Under the pieces are notes generated by a model. The model was given only the letters and a program-made list of their open reading frames with translations. It was not told the origin of the DNA and did no database searches. DNA of 64,000 nucleotides from the NCBI GenBank assembly GCA_037481695.1, contig JBBFLE010000010.1, positions 62,001 to 126,000 on the forward strand. Reading direction: 5' to 3'. The DNA comes from a bacterium. GTDB lineage: Bacteria > Desulfobacterota > Desulfocorpusculales > Desulfocorpusculum. How positions within the stretch are numbered: the stretch's first letter is position 1; each line of letters opens with the position of its first letter. Below are positions 34,057 to 42,997 of this stretch, one piece after another. The position numbers and the translations under genes were made by a program.

Positions 34057-35342
34057 CACAGCTCCCTGGGCTGCCCCGTGACCGCCAGCACGCTTTCCCA
34101 TAGGTGCCCCCCCGGGTCTATGCGTTTCCTGGAGGAGACGGCCAGGGGGATGGGCACATGTGTGAAGTGTCCTTTCCAGTAACCCACCACCATGTCGGTT
34201 CTTCCGCTCATGGCAGCGTGCACTGCATGATGCCCCAGAAGAAGGCAGAAGGCTGCGTCTTGGGCATTGGGAAGGCCGCTTCTGATGGTGTAGCTAGGAT
34301 CGATGTATTTGAGATCTATGCGCATCCCTTTTTCCCTGAAATATGCCCTTATCCTGTCTTTCAAGAACAAGCCTATGTCCCCAAGCCTGGGATTGCCCGA
34401 GGCATCCCTCTCAGGGGATCCTCCCATGAGTTCCTGGCCCGCTCCTTCGGCCACCACCACAACCGCGTGTGCTCTTTTTTTCATGCGCTCTTCCAGGGCC
34501 CTGAGAAAACCCTCCAGTGTAAAAGGCACCTCTGGCACCAGGCAGAAGTTCACGTCATTGTCAGCCAGCACCGTGAAAGCTGCTATGAACCCGGATTCCC
34601 TGCCCATGAGTTTCACGAGCCCGATACCGTTTCTTGCGCTTACAGCCTCTGTATGGGCCGATTGGGTGACTCTTCTGGCCTTTGCCACGGCTGTTTCGAA
34701 CCCGAAGGAGCGCTCGATGAAGGAGATGTCGTTGTCTATGGTCTTGGGAACTCCTATCACGGATATGGCCAGATTCCTCTTCTTTATCTCCTGGGCCAGA
34801 GCATGGGCGCCCCTCAAGGTTCCATCCCCTCCTATGGTGAAGAGCACCTGCACGCCCAATTTTTCCAAGGTGTCCACCATGAGAGGAACTTCCTGTGGCC
34901 CCCTGGAAGAGCCCAGCATGGTGCCGCCCAGCTGGTGTATCCTGTCCACCACCTGAGGAGAAAGCTCCTCCACGGGGTGGCCCAAACCTGGATTCAATCC
35001 CTCGTAACCGTACCTGAAGCCCAGCACAGGGGATATGCCGTAGTGGTAATGAAGGCAAAGCACTATGGCCCGTATAACGTCATTAATGCCTGGGCAGAGC
35101 CCCCCGCAGGTGACTATGGCGCAGCGGGTCTTGCCAGGCTCGAAAAAAAGAAGTCTTCTGGGGCCCGCTGCCTCCATGGAAGGAGGACTCTGACCCTGTT
35201 CCATGCACTCTATTATCTGATCCGGCCGGGAATGGAACAGTATCCTGTGGGTGTCCTCCACGAATCGAACCCCGCTCATGGAAGACTCAAACCTGCCATG
35301 TCCCAGCCTCTCCACCTTGAAATCCAGCTGGAGTGTTTGCAC
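34056..35342 (-). CDS. pfkA: ATP-dependent-type 6-phosphofructokinase (long, plant/trypanosome-like group)
   Basis: Protein of 428 residues, longer than the 320-residue PfkA because of N-terminal (about 1-70) and internal additions. The nucleotide motif is GGDGT (171-175) and the catalytic motif PKTIDND (199-205). Glycine in GGDGT favours ATP, while the lysine in PKTIDND is usual in PPi enzymes; this mixed pattern is typical of group III/long ATP-PFKs, so ATP use is predicted but not certain. The start is GTG 35342 with GGAGGT five bases upstream. It is co-transcribed with pyk and divergent from the MalQ-GH13 gene. Confidence 0.88.
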   Translation of the reverse strand: MQTLQLDFKVERLGHGRFESSMSGVRFVEDTHRILFHSRPDQIIECMEQGQSPPSMEAAGPRRLLFFEPGKTRCAIVTCGGLCPGINDVIRAIVLCLHYHYGISPVLGFRYGYEGLNPGLGHPVEELSPQVVDRIHQLGGTMLGSSRGPQEVPLMVDTLEKLGVQVLFTIGGDGTLRGAHALAQEIKKRNLAISVIGVPKTIDNDISFIERSFGFETAVAKARRVTQSAHTEAVSARNGIGLVKLMGRESGFIAAFTVLADNDVNFCLVPEVPFTLEGFLRALEERMKKRAHAVVVVAEGAGQELMGGSPERDASGNPRLGDIGLFLKDRIRAYFREKGMRIDLKYIDPSYTIRSGLPNAQDAAFCLLLGHHAVHAAMSGRTDMVVGYWKGHFTHVPIPLAVSSRKRIDPGGHLWESVLAVTGQPREL

Positions 35343-35496
35343 CTGAGACCTCCGCGCAAGAGTCCTTTTTCATGCCACAACAGGTTACCCTCGAATCCCG
35401 GTTTCCCACAAGATCTGAGGGAGTGGGTTCTTGGGGCTTGCTCCTGTTTTCAGGCTGCCTTAGAGTGTGAGCCATTGGGACGTGGGAGGTTGCCAC

Positions 35497-38400
35497 ATGG
35501 CCAGAAGATCAGGCGGGGTTTTGCTGCATATCACTTCTTTACCTTCGGATTTTGGTATCGGGGATTTGGGGCCCTGGGCTTACAGTTTTGCGGACCTGCT
35601 GGCTCAGGCAGGCCTGAGCTGCTGGCAGGTCTTGCCCGTGCATCCCACGGATCCCTTAAGTGGAAACTCTCCGTACAGCACCATTTCCTCCATGGCAGGC
35701 AATCCTTGTTTGGTCAGCCCCGAGGTGCTTGCAGCCTGGGGGTTGCTGAGCCAGGAAGACATGGCCCGGATCCCAGAGTTTCCTGTGGAAACATGCGCTT
35801 ACCAGGAGGTGATCCCATATAAGAAGGGGCTGCTCTGGAAGGCCTCGGAGAGCTTTGGTCCATCACACAGGCTGTGGACCCAGTACAGAGCCTTTTGCCA
35901 GAGGGAGAAGGACTGGCTGGAAGACTACGTGCTTTTCATCTGCCTCAAGGCCGCACAGGGAGGAAGGGCTTGGGTGAGCTGGCCCCAGGAGCTCAAATGG
36001 AGGGAGCCTGGGGCACTGGAGAAGGCCCGTGGAGAGTTGGCTCCAGATCTGGAGAGGGAGAGGATCTTACAGTTTTTCTTTTTCCGCCAGTGGGAAGATC
36101 TAAGAGAGCACTGTGGCCGAAAGGGTATAAGGCTCATAGGGGATGTGCCCATTTACGTCAACCATGACAGCGCCGATGTGTGGGCATCCCCTGAGCTCTT
36201 TTACCTGGATGAGGATGGAAACCCAGAGGTGGTGGCAGGCGTGCCTCCTGATTACTTCAGTACCACGGGCCAGAGGTGGGGTAACCCCATCTACAGGTGG
36301 GATCTCCTGGAGAAGAGGGGTTTCCATTGGTGGCTCAAGAGAATAGGGCAGAATCTCAAGTGGTTCCATCAGATCCGCATAGACCATTTCCGGGGGCTCT
36401 TGGGTTACTGGGAGATTCCAGCCTCAGAGCCCACGGCCGTCAAGGGCAGATGGGTGAAGGCGCCAGGGGAGGCCCTTCTTGAGAAGATCCTCTGCATGTT
36501 TCCCAGGGAATCCTTGATAGCCGAGGACCTGGGCATCATAACTTCCGATGTCAGAGATGTCATGGATCGTTTGGGCATACCTGGCATGAGGGTCTTGCAA
36601 TTTGCCTTTTCAGGGGATTTCCCCCAAAACTTCTATCTTCCGCATAATCATGTGCCCAACTGTGTTGTTTACACTGGCACCCACGACAACAATACCATGA
36701 GGGGCTGGTTTGAAAAGGAAGCCACTGTTGAGGAGAAAAGAAACCTTTTCCTTTACCTGGGAAAGGAAGTATCCCCGCAGGAGCTGCCCAGGGAAATGAT
36801 CAGGCTGGCCATGATGTCCGTGGCAGAAACCGTGATTGTGCCAATGCAGGACATCCTGGGCCTTGGGGAAGAGGCCCGCATGAACCGACCCTCCACCACT
36901 GAAGGAAATTGGAGCTGGAGACTAAACCCGAAACTCCTGGGGCCGGGCATCCTTGAATGGCTCTCCCGGCTAACCTGGGTGTACGGGAGGAATCCCCATG
37001 CTCCATGGGAGAAAGAAGGGCAAGAGTCCCCCAGATTAGATTCGGCTTTGGATGTTGAGAGGGCCTGGAGGAGATGTGATGTTTCTGGTCCCTGGCCCAG
37101 AGAGCCCCTCTTGTATGAGATCCACACCTGGGCCTGGCTGGAGGAGTTGAGCAGCAAAGAGGGGAAGCATGTGGATTTGGCCTGTGTGCCAGAGAAGGAG
37201 TGGGACAGACTGGCACAGCAGGGCCTGGATGGAGTCTGGCTCATGGGGGTCTGGGAAAGAAGCCCTGCTTCGGCCAGGATGGCATGGGAGGATCAGGGCC
37301 TGCGGGCTCAGATGGAAAAGGAGTTCGGAAACCTGGAAAGGAAATGGGTGGTGGGGTCACCCTATTCGGTCAGAAGGTACGTGGTAGACAAGAGACTGGG
37401 AGGACCCCAAGGCCTGGCCATTGCCAGGGAAATGCTGGCCAGAAGAGGCCTTCGCCTGATCCTGGATTATGTGCCCAATCATGTGGCCCTGGATCATCCA
37501 TGGGTGGAGCAACATCCCGAGTACCTGCTGGAGGCAAACCAGGAGGACCTGGACCAAGAGCCCCAGAGTTTCGTGAATCTGGGCGGGCGCATATTTGCTC
37601 ATGGAAGAGATCCCTTCTTTCCCCCATGGAGGGATACCCTCCAGGTGAATGTCTTCAACCCCGGGTTTAGGCAAGCCTCTTTGGAAGTTCTGCGTTCCAT
37701 TGCTGATCAGTGCGACGGGCTTCGCTGCGACATGGCCATGCTGCTTTTGGACAAGGTCTTCAAGATGACCTGGGCAGAAAGAGCAGGGGAGTCCCTTTCT
37801 GAGGAGTTCTGGACCCAGATGATCCGGGGCCTGCGCCAGAGTCATCCCCATTTGCTGCTTTTGGCAGAAGTTTACTGGGGCCTGGAAGAGGAGCTTCTCA
37901 AGCTGGGCTTTGATCTTTGTTATGACAAGGTCTTTTATGACCGACTCATCCATGACAAGGCTCAAAGCCTGCTGGATCACCTGGAGAGGAGCTCAGGCTT
38001 TCAAGAAAGAGTCCTTCGCTTCCTGGAAAACCATGACGAGCCCAGGGCTGCAGGGATTCTGACACCAGAGAAACACAGGGCTGCTGCTTTGATCCTGGCC
38101 ACAGTGCCCGGGGCCAAGCTTTTTTATCACGGACAGTGGGAAGGAAAACAAAAGAGACTTCCAATCCAGATGGGACTTGCCCCGCCTGAGCCCAGCAATG
38201 ATCAGATAAAAGAGATTTACAAATTGATTTCCCGGTTGTATCGCCGGGTGTTGCCTCCCTCAGGGTTCTGGAAAATTTGCCTGGTGGCTGGCTGGCCAGA
38301 CAACCATAGCTTCCAGAACCTGCTGGCCTGGGCCTGGGAAAAACAGGCGGAGAGGTTCGCCTTTGTCTTGAACTTCAGCGGGAGCCCTTCACAAGGGCTC

Positions 38401-38562
38401 CTGAGACTTCCCTGGGAAGATCTGGGTGTGGGCCACTGGATTTTGCAAGACCTGGTAGGTGGTGAGACATACAGAAGAGAAGGCTCAAAGATGCTCCAGG
38501 AGGGGCTCTTCGTGGATCTGGCCCCGTGGCAGGCCCATCTGTTCCTCTTGAGCAAGGCCTGA
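35497..38562 (+). CDS. Fusion of 4-alpha-glucanotransferase (GH77, MalQ) and GH13 alpha-amylase-family domain
   Basis: Cytoplasmic protein of 1021 residues without a signal peptide. Residues 1-490 are a full amylomaltase: nucleophile D296 (IRIDHFRG), acid/base E343 (IAEDLG), stabiliser D397 (GTHDNNT). Residues about 535-1021 are a GH13 domain with nucleophile D745 (GLRCDMAM), acid/base E791 (LLAEVYWG) and D847 (LENHDEPR), plus LDYVPNHVALDHPW. Both active sites look complete. The fusion would disproportionate and hydrolyse or transfer maltodextrins from glycogen, feeding Pgi and PFK. GGGAGGT places the start at ATG 35497. The GH13 specificity (amylase or transferase) is not clear. Confidence 0.92.
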   Translation: MARRSGGVLLHITSLPSDFGIGDLGPWAYSFADLLAQAGLSCWQVLPVHPTDPLSGNSPYSTISSMAGNPCLVSPEVLAAWGLLSQEDMARIPEFPVETCAYQEVIPYKKGLLWKASESFGPSHRLWTQYRAFCQREKDWLEDYVLFICLKAAQGGRAWVSWPQELKWREPGALEKARGELAPDLERERILQFFFFRQWEDLREHCGRKGIRLIGDVPIYVNHDSADVWASPELFYLDEDGNPEVVAGVPPDYFSTTGQRWGNPIYRWDLLEKRGFHWWLKRIGQNLKWFHQIRIDHFRGLLGYWEIPASEPTAVKGRWVKAPGEALLEKILCMFPRESLIAEDLGIITSDVRDVMDRLGIPGMRVLQFAFSGDFPQNFYLPHNHVPNCVVYTGTHDNNTMRGWFEKEATVEEKRNLFLYLGKEVSPQELPREMIRLAMMSVAETVIVPMQDILGLGEEARMNRPSTTEGNWSWRLNPKLLGPGILEWLSRLTWVYGRNPHAPWEKEGQESPRLDSALDVERAWRRCDVSGPWPREPLLYEIHTWAWLEELSSKEGKHVDLACVPEKEWDRLAQQGLDGVWLMGVWERSPASARMAWEDQGLRAQMEKEFGNLERKWVVGSPYSVRRYVVDKRLGGPQGLAIAREMLARRGLRLILDYVPNHVALDHPWVEQHPEYLLEANQEDLDQEPQSFVNLGGRIFAHGRDPFFPPWRDTLQVNVFNPGFRQASLEVLRSIADQCDGLRCDMAMLLLDKVFKMTWAERAGESLSEEFWTQMIRGLRQSHPHLLLLAEVYWGLEEELLKLGFDLCYDKVFYDRLIHDKAQSLLDHLERSSGFQERVLRFLENHDEPRAAGILTPEKHRAAALILATVPGAKLFYHGQWEGKQKRLPIQMGLAPPEPSNDQIKEIYKLISRLYRRVLPPSGFWKICLVAGWPDNHSFQNLLAWAWEKQAERFAFVLNFSGSPSQGLLRLPWEDLGVGHWILQDLVGGETYRREGSKMLQEGLFVDLAPWQAHLFLLSKA

Positions 38563-38847
38563 GTCTGATCATCTGGGATTCCAAGAGGCATGCACACCAT
38601 GAAATTTTTTTCCCAGATGTGCCAATTTTTGTCATGCGGGAGCCTCCAAATCTTGGACTCAGAGATTTTTATTTGAAAGATTTCTGCCTGGGGTCCTTTT
38701 GGGTCTGGAATGGGGGAACCGTTTGAAACAGGAAACAGGACCTTTGGGTCATGGAAGAGTTTATTGCAGGATATCAATGTCTTAACATCCGACACCCGGG
38801 TCTTCTGAAATTTGCTGGCCGAGATCTTCTGTGGCTGGCCAGATACT
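38563..38847. other. Intergenic region upstream of the sigma-54 unit
   Basis: About 285 bp with no supported gene and no clear terminator after the MalQ-GH13 gene. It has several T-rich patches (38605-38690). The functional sites to its right are listed separately. Confidence 0.35.
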
Positions 38848-38865
38848 CGATTCAGGCATGAATCG
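38848..38865. promoter_or_regulatory. Palindrome upstream of the sigma-54 promoter (possible activator site)
   Basis: CGATTCAGGCATGAATCG has perfect 7-bp arms around a 4-nt centre. Its midpoint lies about 74 bp upstream of the predicted transcription start, a suitable place for a bacterial enhancer-binding protein. The activator is unknown. Confidence 0.5.
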
Positions 38866-38902
38866 GCCCGGGCTACAAGGGGGAAAACTTGATTCATTGA
38901 TC

Positions 38903-38918
38903 CTGGCACTATTGTTGC
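38903..38918 (+). promoter_or_regulatory. Sigma-54 promoter of the secreted-protein gene
   Basis: CTGGCAC, five bases, TTGC: both the -24 (TGGCAC) and -12 (TTGC) elements match the consensus with exact spacing. Transcription would start near 38930, giving a leader of about 44 nt before the ATG at 38974. Confidence 0.75.
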
Positions 38919-38973
38919 AAACAAAGAATAATGCCACCAGGGGTGGAAAGATTTGATTCAAGGAGGGAAAGCC

Positions 38974-39696
38974 ATGAGAAAGAGTGTGGGGATATTTGTT
39001 GCGGTTTCACTTGTTCTGGTTTTGGCCTTGGCAGGAGATGGCCTTGCTGCAAAACCGGATCCAACTGCTCAGTGCCAGTCCAAAAAGGTCAATGCTGCCA
39101 GTATCTTCGTGAAAAAGCTCTTCTATGGTGAGGCTTCGGAGCTCAAAAATGAGGATTTTGATCTGGACGCCTTTGTTTTAGAGGCCGAGAGCCAGTTTGA
39201 AGACAGGTGGACTGCGGCCGAGAATTCTGACAATTGCGATTTTCCCTTCGGGCTGGATATAAGCGTATCCGATGGAACCGTCAACTTCGTAAATCTGGGC
39301 GAACTCATCGCCTGGATCGAGGGGCGGGTCGGAGATATTGTGTACTTGGTCTTGGACGGCGTGGATGATACCGAAAAGAATTCCGTAAACCTCGGGGCAG
39401 AGCTCTTGAGGGCTGCCGGGCAAAAGGCCTTCAGCCTGCTTAAGGCAGAGGCCCAAAACCTGCAGAAGCCCAATGACGCCAAAAGGAACCGGGCCAGGGA
39501 AAGGGCCATGAACAAGTTTGGAAGCACATATGAAAAGAGGGTTCAGAAAGCCCAGGGGAAAGGGGTTGATGTAACTGACTTCACAGACGACGCAGATTCA
39601 AATGGAACCTGGGATATTTTGGAACAAATGGAAGCTGAGATCGACTTGTTGGTTGAGGACATCTTGACTGTGTTCACGGCCCAACCCAGCACCTAA
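38974..39696 (+). CDS. Secreted protein of unknown function under sigma-54 control
   Basis: Protein of 240 residues. Residues 1-26 are a Sec signal peptide (MRKSVGIFVAVSLVLVLALA, then GDGLAA before AKPD). The mature part is acidic, with two cysteines (AQCQSK near the start and NCDFPFG) that could form a disulfide. A central segment FGLDISVSDGTVNFVNLGEL is beta-rich, the rest helical, and DDADSNGTWD resembles a short calcium-binding loop. AAGGAGG sits before the ATG; an upstream TTG at 38953 is in frame but lies in the ribosome site. I recognise no family. It stands alone between a sigma-54 promoter and a terminator. Confidence 0.8.
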   Translation: MRKSVGIFVAVSLVLVLALAGDGLAAKPDPTAQCQSKKVNAASIFVKKLFYGEASELKNEDFDLDAFVLEAESQFEDRWTAAENSDNCDFPFGLDISVSDGTVNFVNLGELIAWIEGRVGDIVYLVLDGVDDTEKNSVNLGAELLRAAGQKAFSLLKAEAQNLQKPNDAKRNRARERAMNKFGSTYEKRVQKAQGKGVDVTDFTDDADSNGTWDILEQMEAEIDLLVEDILTVFTAQPST

Positions 39697-39718
39697 CAGG
39701 CCTTGTTTTTGACCTTGT

Positions 39719-39760
39719 GGGGGAGGGGCCAAGCCCCTCCCTCTAGTATTTTGATTTTGC
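39719..39760 (+). terminator. Rho-independent terminator after the secreted-protein gene
   Basis: GGGAGGGGC (39721-39729) pairs perfectly with GCCCCTCCC (39733-39741) over a 3-nt loop, followed by TCTAGTATTTTGATTTT. Confidence 0.88.
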
Positions 39761-39862
39761 AACCGCCCATGGAAAACCCCTCCAGCCGGAAACAAACAAC
39801 ATTCTTGGGTCACATGAGCTCCTGGTAAACCTGCCCCTGAGCTATATCGGCCTTAGGCAAGC

Positions 39863-40912
39863 TCAATATTGCCAAAGCTGCCTTCTTATGAGGGCCAGGT
39901 CCTCGGGCTCTGGCTGGAAAGGGAAACTCCTTATGTCCTCACCTGGTGCGCAGTCTCCATAAGGCCTGGTGCAAACTGCCTTGCCATCAGGCCCGGGGCA
40001 GCCGCTTGTCATGAAGGGAAGCCCAGAGGCGATTACCCTTTCCAGTTCCACCGGGCTCAATCCAAAGGAGACTATCTGCCCCTTCTCGTTGAATGAGAAA
40101 TCCCTGGCCTCTGCCAGGTCCTGGTCTATGAGATACCTGGCCAGCTGGCACCTTCGATACTGTCCCGCAGGGGGCTGAGGATGCTCCTTTAGTTGGGATC
40201 CTGGCTCGGGGAAAAAGCTGAATAGATGGGTGGAGCCTCCTTGTTTGCGGATCCTGTCCATGAGCCTTATCATCTGTTCTTCTGTCTCTCCCAGCCCAAC
40301 TATGAGATGGATTCCCACATGGTCTTGGCCGAAGATCTCCAAGGCCTCCTGGAAGAGCTCCCAGTACTTCTCCCATCTGTGCGGACCCCTGACCCCCTTG
40401 CCCCTGAACTTGTCGAAGATCTCGGGGGTGGCCCCATCCACTGCTATGCCAAGCCTGTCCACGGGGATGGCCCTGTATCTTTCCAGGTGCTCACGCCTGA
40501 GAAGCGTGGGTGTACAGAGAAGAGAAAGGGGAATCCCAGGAAGTTCCTGATGAAGCCTCTGCAGTATGATTTCAGAGTCTTTGACCGCCTTTCCATTGGT
40601 TATCATGGAAAGGCAGATGCGCTTCACCTGGGGGTTGGTCTTGCTCCTGGAGATGATCTCCTCCAAGGAGACCACTGGCCAGTCCACCCGGATGAAGCTC
40701 TTCTTGTCGTAGGTGCCCTGCCTTGCCCTCTGAAGGCCGCAGTAGGCACAATTGGCCGCACAGCCCTCTCCATAGGTCATGAGCAGGTTTATACACTCCA
40801 GCCTGGCGTTTCTGTAAAAACTGCCTGTTTTCATGCCCAGGGTCATGGCAGCAGCCAGACTTATACGCAGGAATTCAGGACTCTCAGATGATTGCGCAGA
40901 CACTTCTCCCAT
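39863..40912 (-). CDS. Radical SAM protein of a LipS1/LipS2-type lipoate synthase
   Basis: Protein of 349 residues with the radical SAM cluster motif CAANCAYC (C-x3-C-x2-C) near residue 52-59 and biotin-synthase-like neighbours. A C-terminal set of cysteines (SGCPGPDGKAVCTRPYGDC) could hold an auxiliary [4Fe-4S] cluster that serves as sulfur donor, as in lipoate synthase. The ATG at 40912 follows GAGGAGG; the frame to 40975 overlaps the previous gene. With the next three upstream genes it matches the LipS1/LipS2 lipoate assembly cluster described in archaea and many bacteria, in which two radical SAM proteins each insert one sulfur into octanoyl-protein. Which of the two it is cannot be said by eye. 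Confidence 0.8.
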   Translation of the reverse strand: MGEVSAQSSESPEFLRISLAAAMTLGMKTGSFYRNARLECINLLMTYGEGCAANCAYCGLQRARQGTYDKKSFIRVDWPVVSLEEIISRSKTNPQVKRICLSMITNGKAVKDSEIILQRLHQELPGIPLSLLCTPTLLRREHLERYRAIPVDRLGIAVDGATPEIFDKFRGKGVRGPHRWEKYWELFQEALEIFGQDHVGIHLIVGLGETEEQMIRLMDRIRKQGGSTHLFSFFPEPGSQLKEHPQPPAGQYRRCQLARYLIDQDLAEARDFSFNEKGQIVSFGLSPVELERVIASGLPFMTSGCPGPDGKAVCTRPYGDCAPGEDIRSFPFQPEPEDLALIRRQLWQY

Positions 40913-40928
40913 TTCCTCCTCGGATTTT

Positions 40929-41909
40929 TTACTGGGCCCTTTCAGATGTGTCCTGACCCATGGAAAAACCCGCAAGCTCCCCAGGCACCGAACAGCATGT
41001 GGGCAGAAACTCCACCTCTAACCCCAGCTCTCGGGCTGCCTTGAGCGTCTCTTCGCTGTAAAGGGCTATTCGCTGCACCCCTGCCTCCAGGGCCAATCTT
41101 TCCAGCTCCAGTCTCTGTTTGCCCCTGGGCCTGGCGCAACCAAGGGTTATGAACGCCTCGGGAAACATGAGACGGCTTTCTGCTATGAGTCTGGCCACTT
41201 CCACCGGGCTGGCCGATGCGGCCTGCCCAAGAGGCGTGCCTCTTAGGGGCATGAAGGCCACCCATACCAGCAGCTCCACAGGATAGCGCCTCAGGATTTC
41301 CAGCCCCTTTCTCTCCCCCACTATCTGCCCGGCGTGAACACCTGCCACAATGTGAGGAGCCACCCTAAGCCCGCAGCCATAAAGCGCATCCAGAGTCTCT
41401 TCCAGAAGCTCCAGGCCCTGTTCCAGATGCATGATGGAGGCCCATGTCTCTCGGGCCCCCACCACTTCCACCAGCACCTGGTCCACCCCCGCTTCCTTCA
41501 AGGCCCTGGCAGTGGGCCCATCCACCATGCCCGAGTGCACTGAAACGTGAAGACCTGTGGATGCCTTCACCTTTTCCAGCCCCTCCAGGAATCCTCTCCA
41601 TGGAAGCCTTCCCTGGGTGTCGCTGCCGCCCGTGACCAGGCAGCCCAAGGATCCCTCTGCCTCCAGCCTGAGACACAACTCCAGCAGCTCCCTGGAGTCC
41701 TGGACGCTGTGCATGGGCTCCAGGATCTTCCCCCGGCAATGCTCACAGCCCAGGCTGCACCTGCTTCCTGTTATGGAGATGGCCGGGTAAAGCCCTGTTT
41801 TCCCGTCCACTATGAACATGCCCGGAAGGCAAAGGGTTATCTTGTTTCCGAATCGCTCCCTGGAGATGGCCCTGGCCTTTCTCAGGAGTTCCTGGAGGGG
41901 CTCTGCCAT
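40929..41909 (-). CDS. Radical SAM protein of a LipS1/LipS2-type lipoate synthase (partner)
   Basis: Protein of 326 residues of the COG1856-type radical SAM group. The cluster motif is CSLGCEHC (C-x3-C-x2-C) in YPAISITGSRCSLGCEHC, and the C-terminus ends in FLPTCCSVPGE, whose cysteines, with LGCARPRGK further upstream, may ligate a second cluster. The ATG at 41909 is preceded by GGGGGAGG and begins 5 bp after the FAD protein gene; a GTG at 41930 is an alternative. The assignment as a lipoate-synthase partner rests mainly on the neighbouring ligase and on the paired radical SAM gene. Confidence 0.8.
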   Translation of the reverse strand: MAEPLQELLRKARAISRERFGNKITLCLPGMFIVDGKTGLYPAISITGSRCSLGCEHCRGKILEPMHSVQDSRELLELCLRLEAEGSLGCLVTGGSDTQGRLPWRGFLEGLEKVKASTGLHVSVHSGMVDGPTARALKEAGVDQVLVEVVGARETWASIMHLEQGLELLEETLDALYGCGLRVAPHIVAGVHAGQIVGERKGLEILRRYPVELLVWVAFMPLRGTPLGQAASASPVEVARLIAESRLMFPEAFITLGCARPRGKQRLELERLALEAGVQRIALYSEETLKAARELGLEVEFLPTCCSVPGELAGFSMGQDTSERAQ

Positions 41910-41914
41910 CTTGT

Positions 41915-42997
41915 TCAGTTCCTCCCCCACAAGAAATACTCCCTGAAGGCCACCCAGTGGGAACGCACCAGGGCCTCAAAGGAGCCCTTGAGCCAGTCCT
42001 GCTCCATGCTCTTTCTGTGGAGCACTGCCCGCTCAAGGCCAGGTAGAAGCAAGTCCCTCCACCTCTGCTCATATTCCCCCAGTCTTTGTGCATTTCCTGA
42101 GCAGAGGGCCTCCCGGGCCGCCAGGCCCGCCATCTCCCCGCAGATGAGGGCATTGGGGATGCCTCCTCCTGTGACAGGATCAGTATGTCCCGCGGCGTCT
42201 CCGGCCAACAATATGGTACCCGAGGCCGTGATGGAATGAGGGCCTCCCACTGGAACAAGGCCTCCTGTGGCAGGACCCTCCAGCCTGCCCACCAATCCTT
42301 TTTGCCTGAGCTTTTCCAGGAACCAGCTAAGAAGCTGGGATATTCTTCCGGCCTGAGATCTGTCCACCCCCAGCCCCACATTGGCCCAGTCCCCTTTTGG
42401 GAAAAGCCATGCGTATCCCCCTTGGAAGGCAGGCCAGAAATGGACCTGGGTGCAGGAAAGGGGGGTCTTCAATTCTGCTCTCACCTGCAAAGCGTAAAGA
42501 AAGGCCTTGTGCCTGAGGCCCAGGGCCTGGGCGGCCCTGGAAAGGGGGCCGTCTGCCCCTATGAACAAAGGAGCCTCAAGCTCCAGGAATTGGCCCTGCA
42601 CAAAGAGGCTCACCCTCCCATTTTCCACTTTTTGAACCCTGGCCCCTTTGATGAGGCGAGCCCCGGCCTCCTGGGCCTCAAGGGCCAGCTTTTGGTCCAG
42701 TCTGTTCCTGTGCATTACAACACCCGGCCAGTGGTTCTCTGCCAGGAGCCTGTCCTGCAGGTATGTGTGCATGCCCTCCACCTCTTGTGCCCAGCAGGTT
42801 CGGGGAAACCTGAGGGCCACGGCCATGGGCACGTACTCGGCGCACTGCACGGGCTCGCCCACCACCTTGCGGCGCTCCAGTACAAGGGTCCTTAGGCCGC
42901 CCAAGGCCGCCTGCCTTGCCGCCGAGCAACCGGCCGGGCCCCCCCCTATGACAACCAGGTCCCACTTCCCGGCGCATATGGGCTCCTCCATGCTCAT
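41915..42997 (-). CDS. Geranylgeranyl-reductase-family FAD oxidoreductase (LipT-like)
   Basis: Flavoprotein of 360 residues: dinucleotide fold LVVIGGGPAGCSAARQAALG at the N-terminus, the VGEPVQCAEYVP block with a conserved cysteine, and ILLAGDAAGHTDPVTGGGI near 270. It belongs to the geranylgeranyl reductase-like group. The ATG at 42997 overlaps the stop of the ligase gene (ATGA) behind GGAGG; the frame to 43336 is false extension. In reported LipS1/LipS2 clusters a flavoprotein named LipT occupies this place and is proposed to supply electrons to the radical SAM enzymes; the same role is inferred here. Confidence 0.82.
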   Translation of the reverse strand: MSMEEPICAGKWDLVVIGGGPAGCSAARQAALGGLRTLVLERRKVVGEPVQCAEYVPMAVALRFPRTCWAQEVEGMHTYLQDRLLAENHWPGVVMHRNRLDQKLALEAQEAGARLIKGARVQKVENGRVSLFVQGQFLELEAPLFIGADGPLSRAAQALGLRHKAFLYALQVRAELKTPLSCTQVHFWPAFQGGYAWLFPKGDWANVGLGVDRSQAGRISQLLSWFLEKLRQKGLVGRLEGPATGGLVPVGGPHSITASGTILLAGDAAGHTDPVTGGGIPNALICGEMAGLAAREALCSGNAQRLGEYEQRWRDLLLPGLERAVLHRKSMEQDWLKGSFEALVRSHWVAFREYFLWGRN

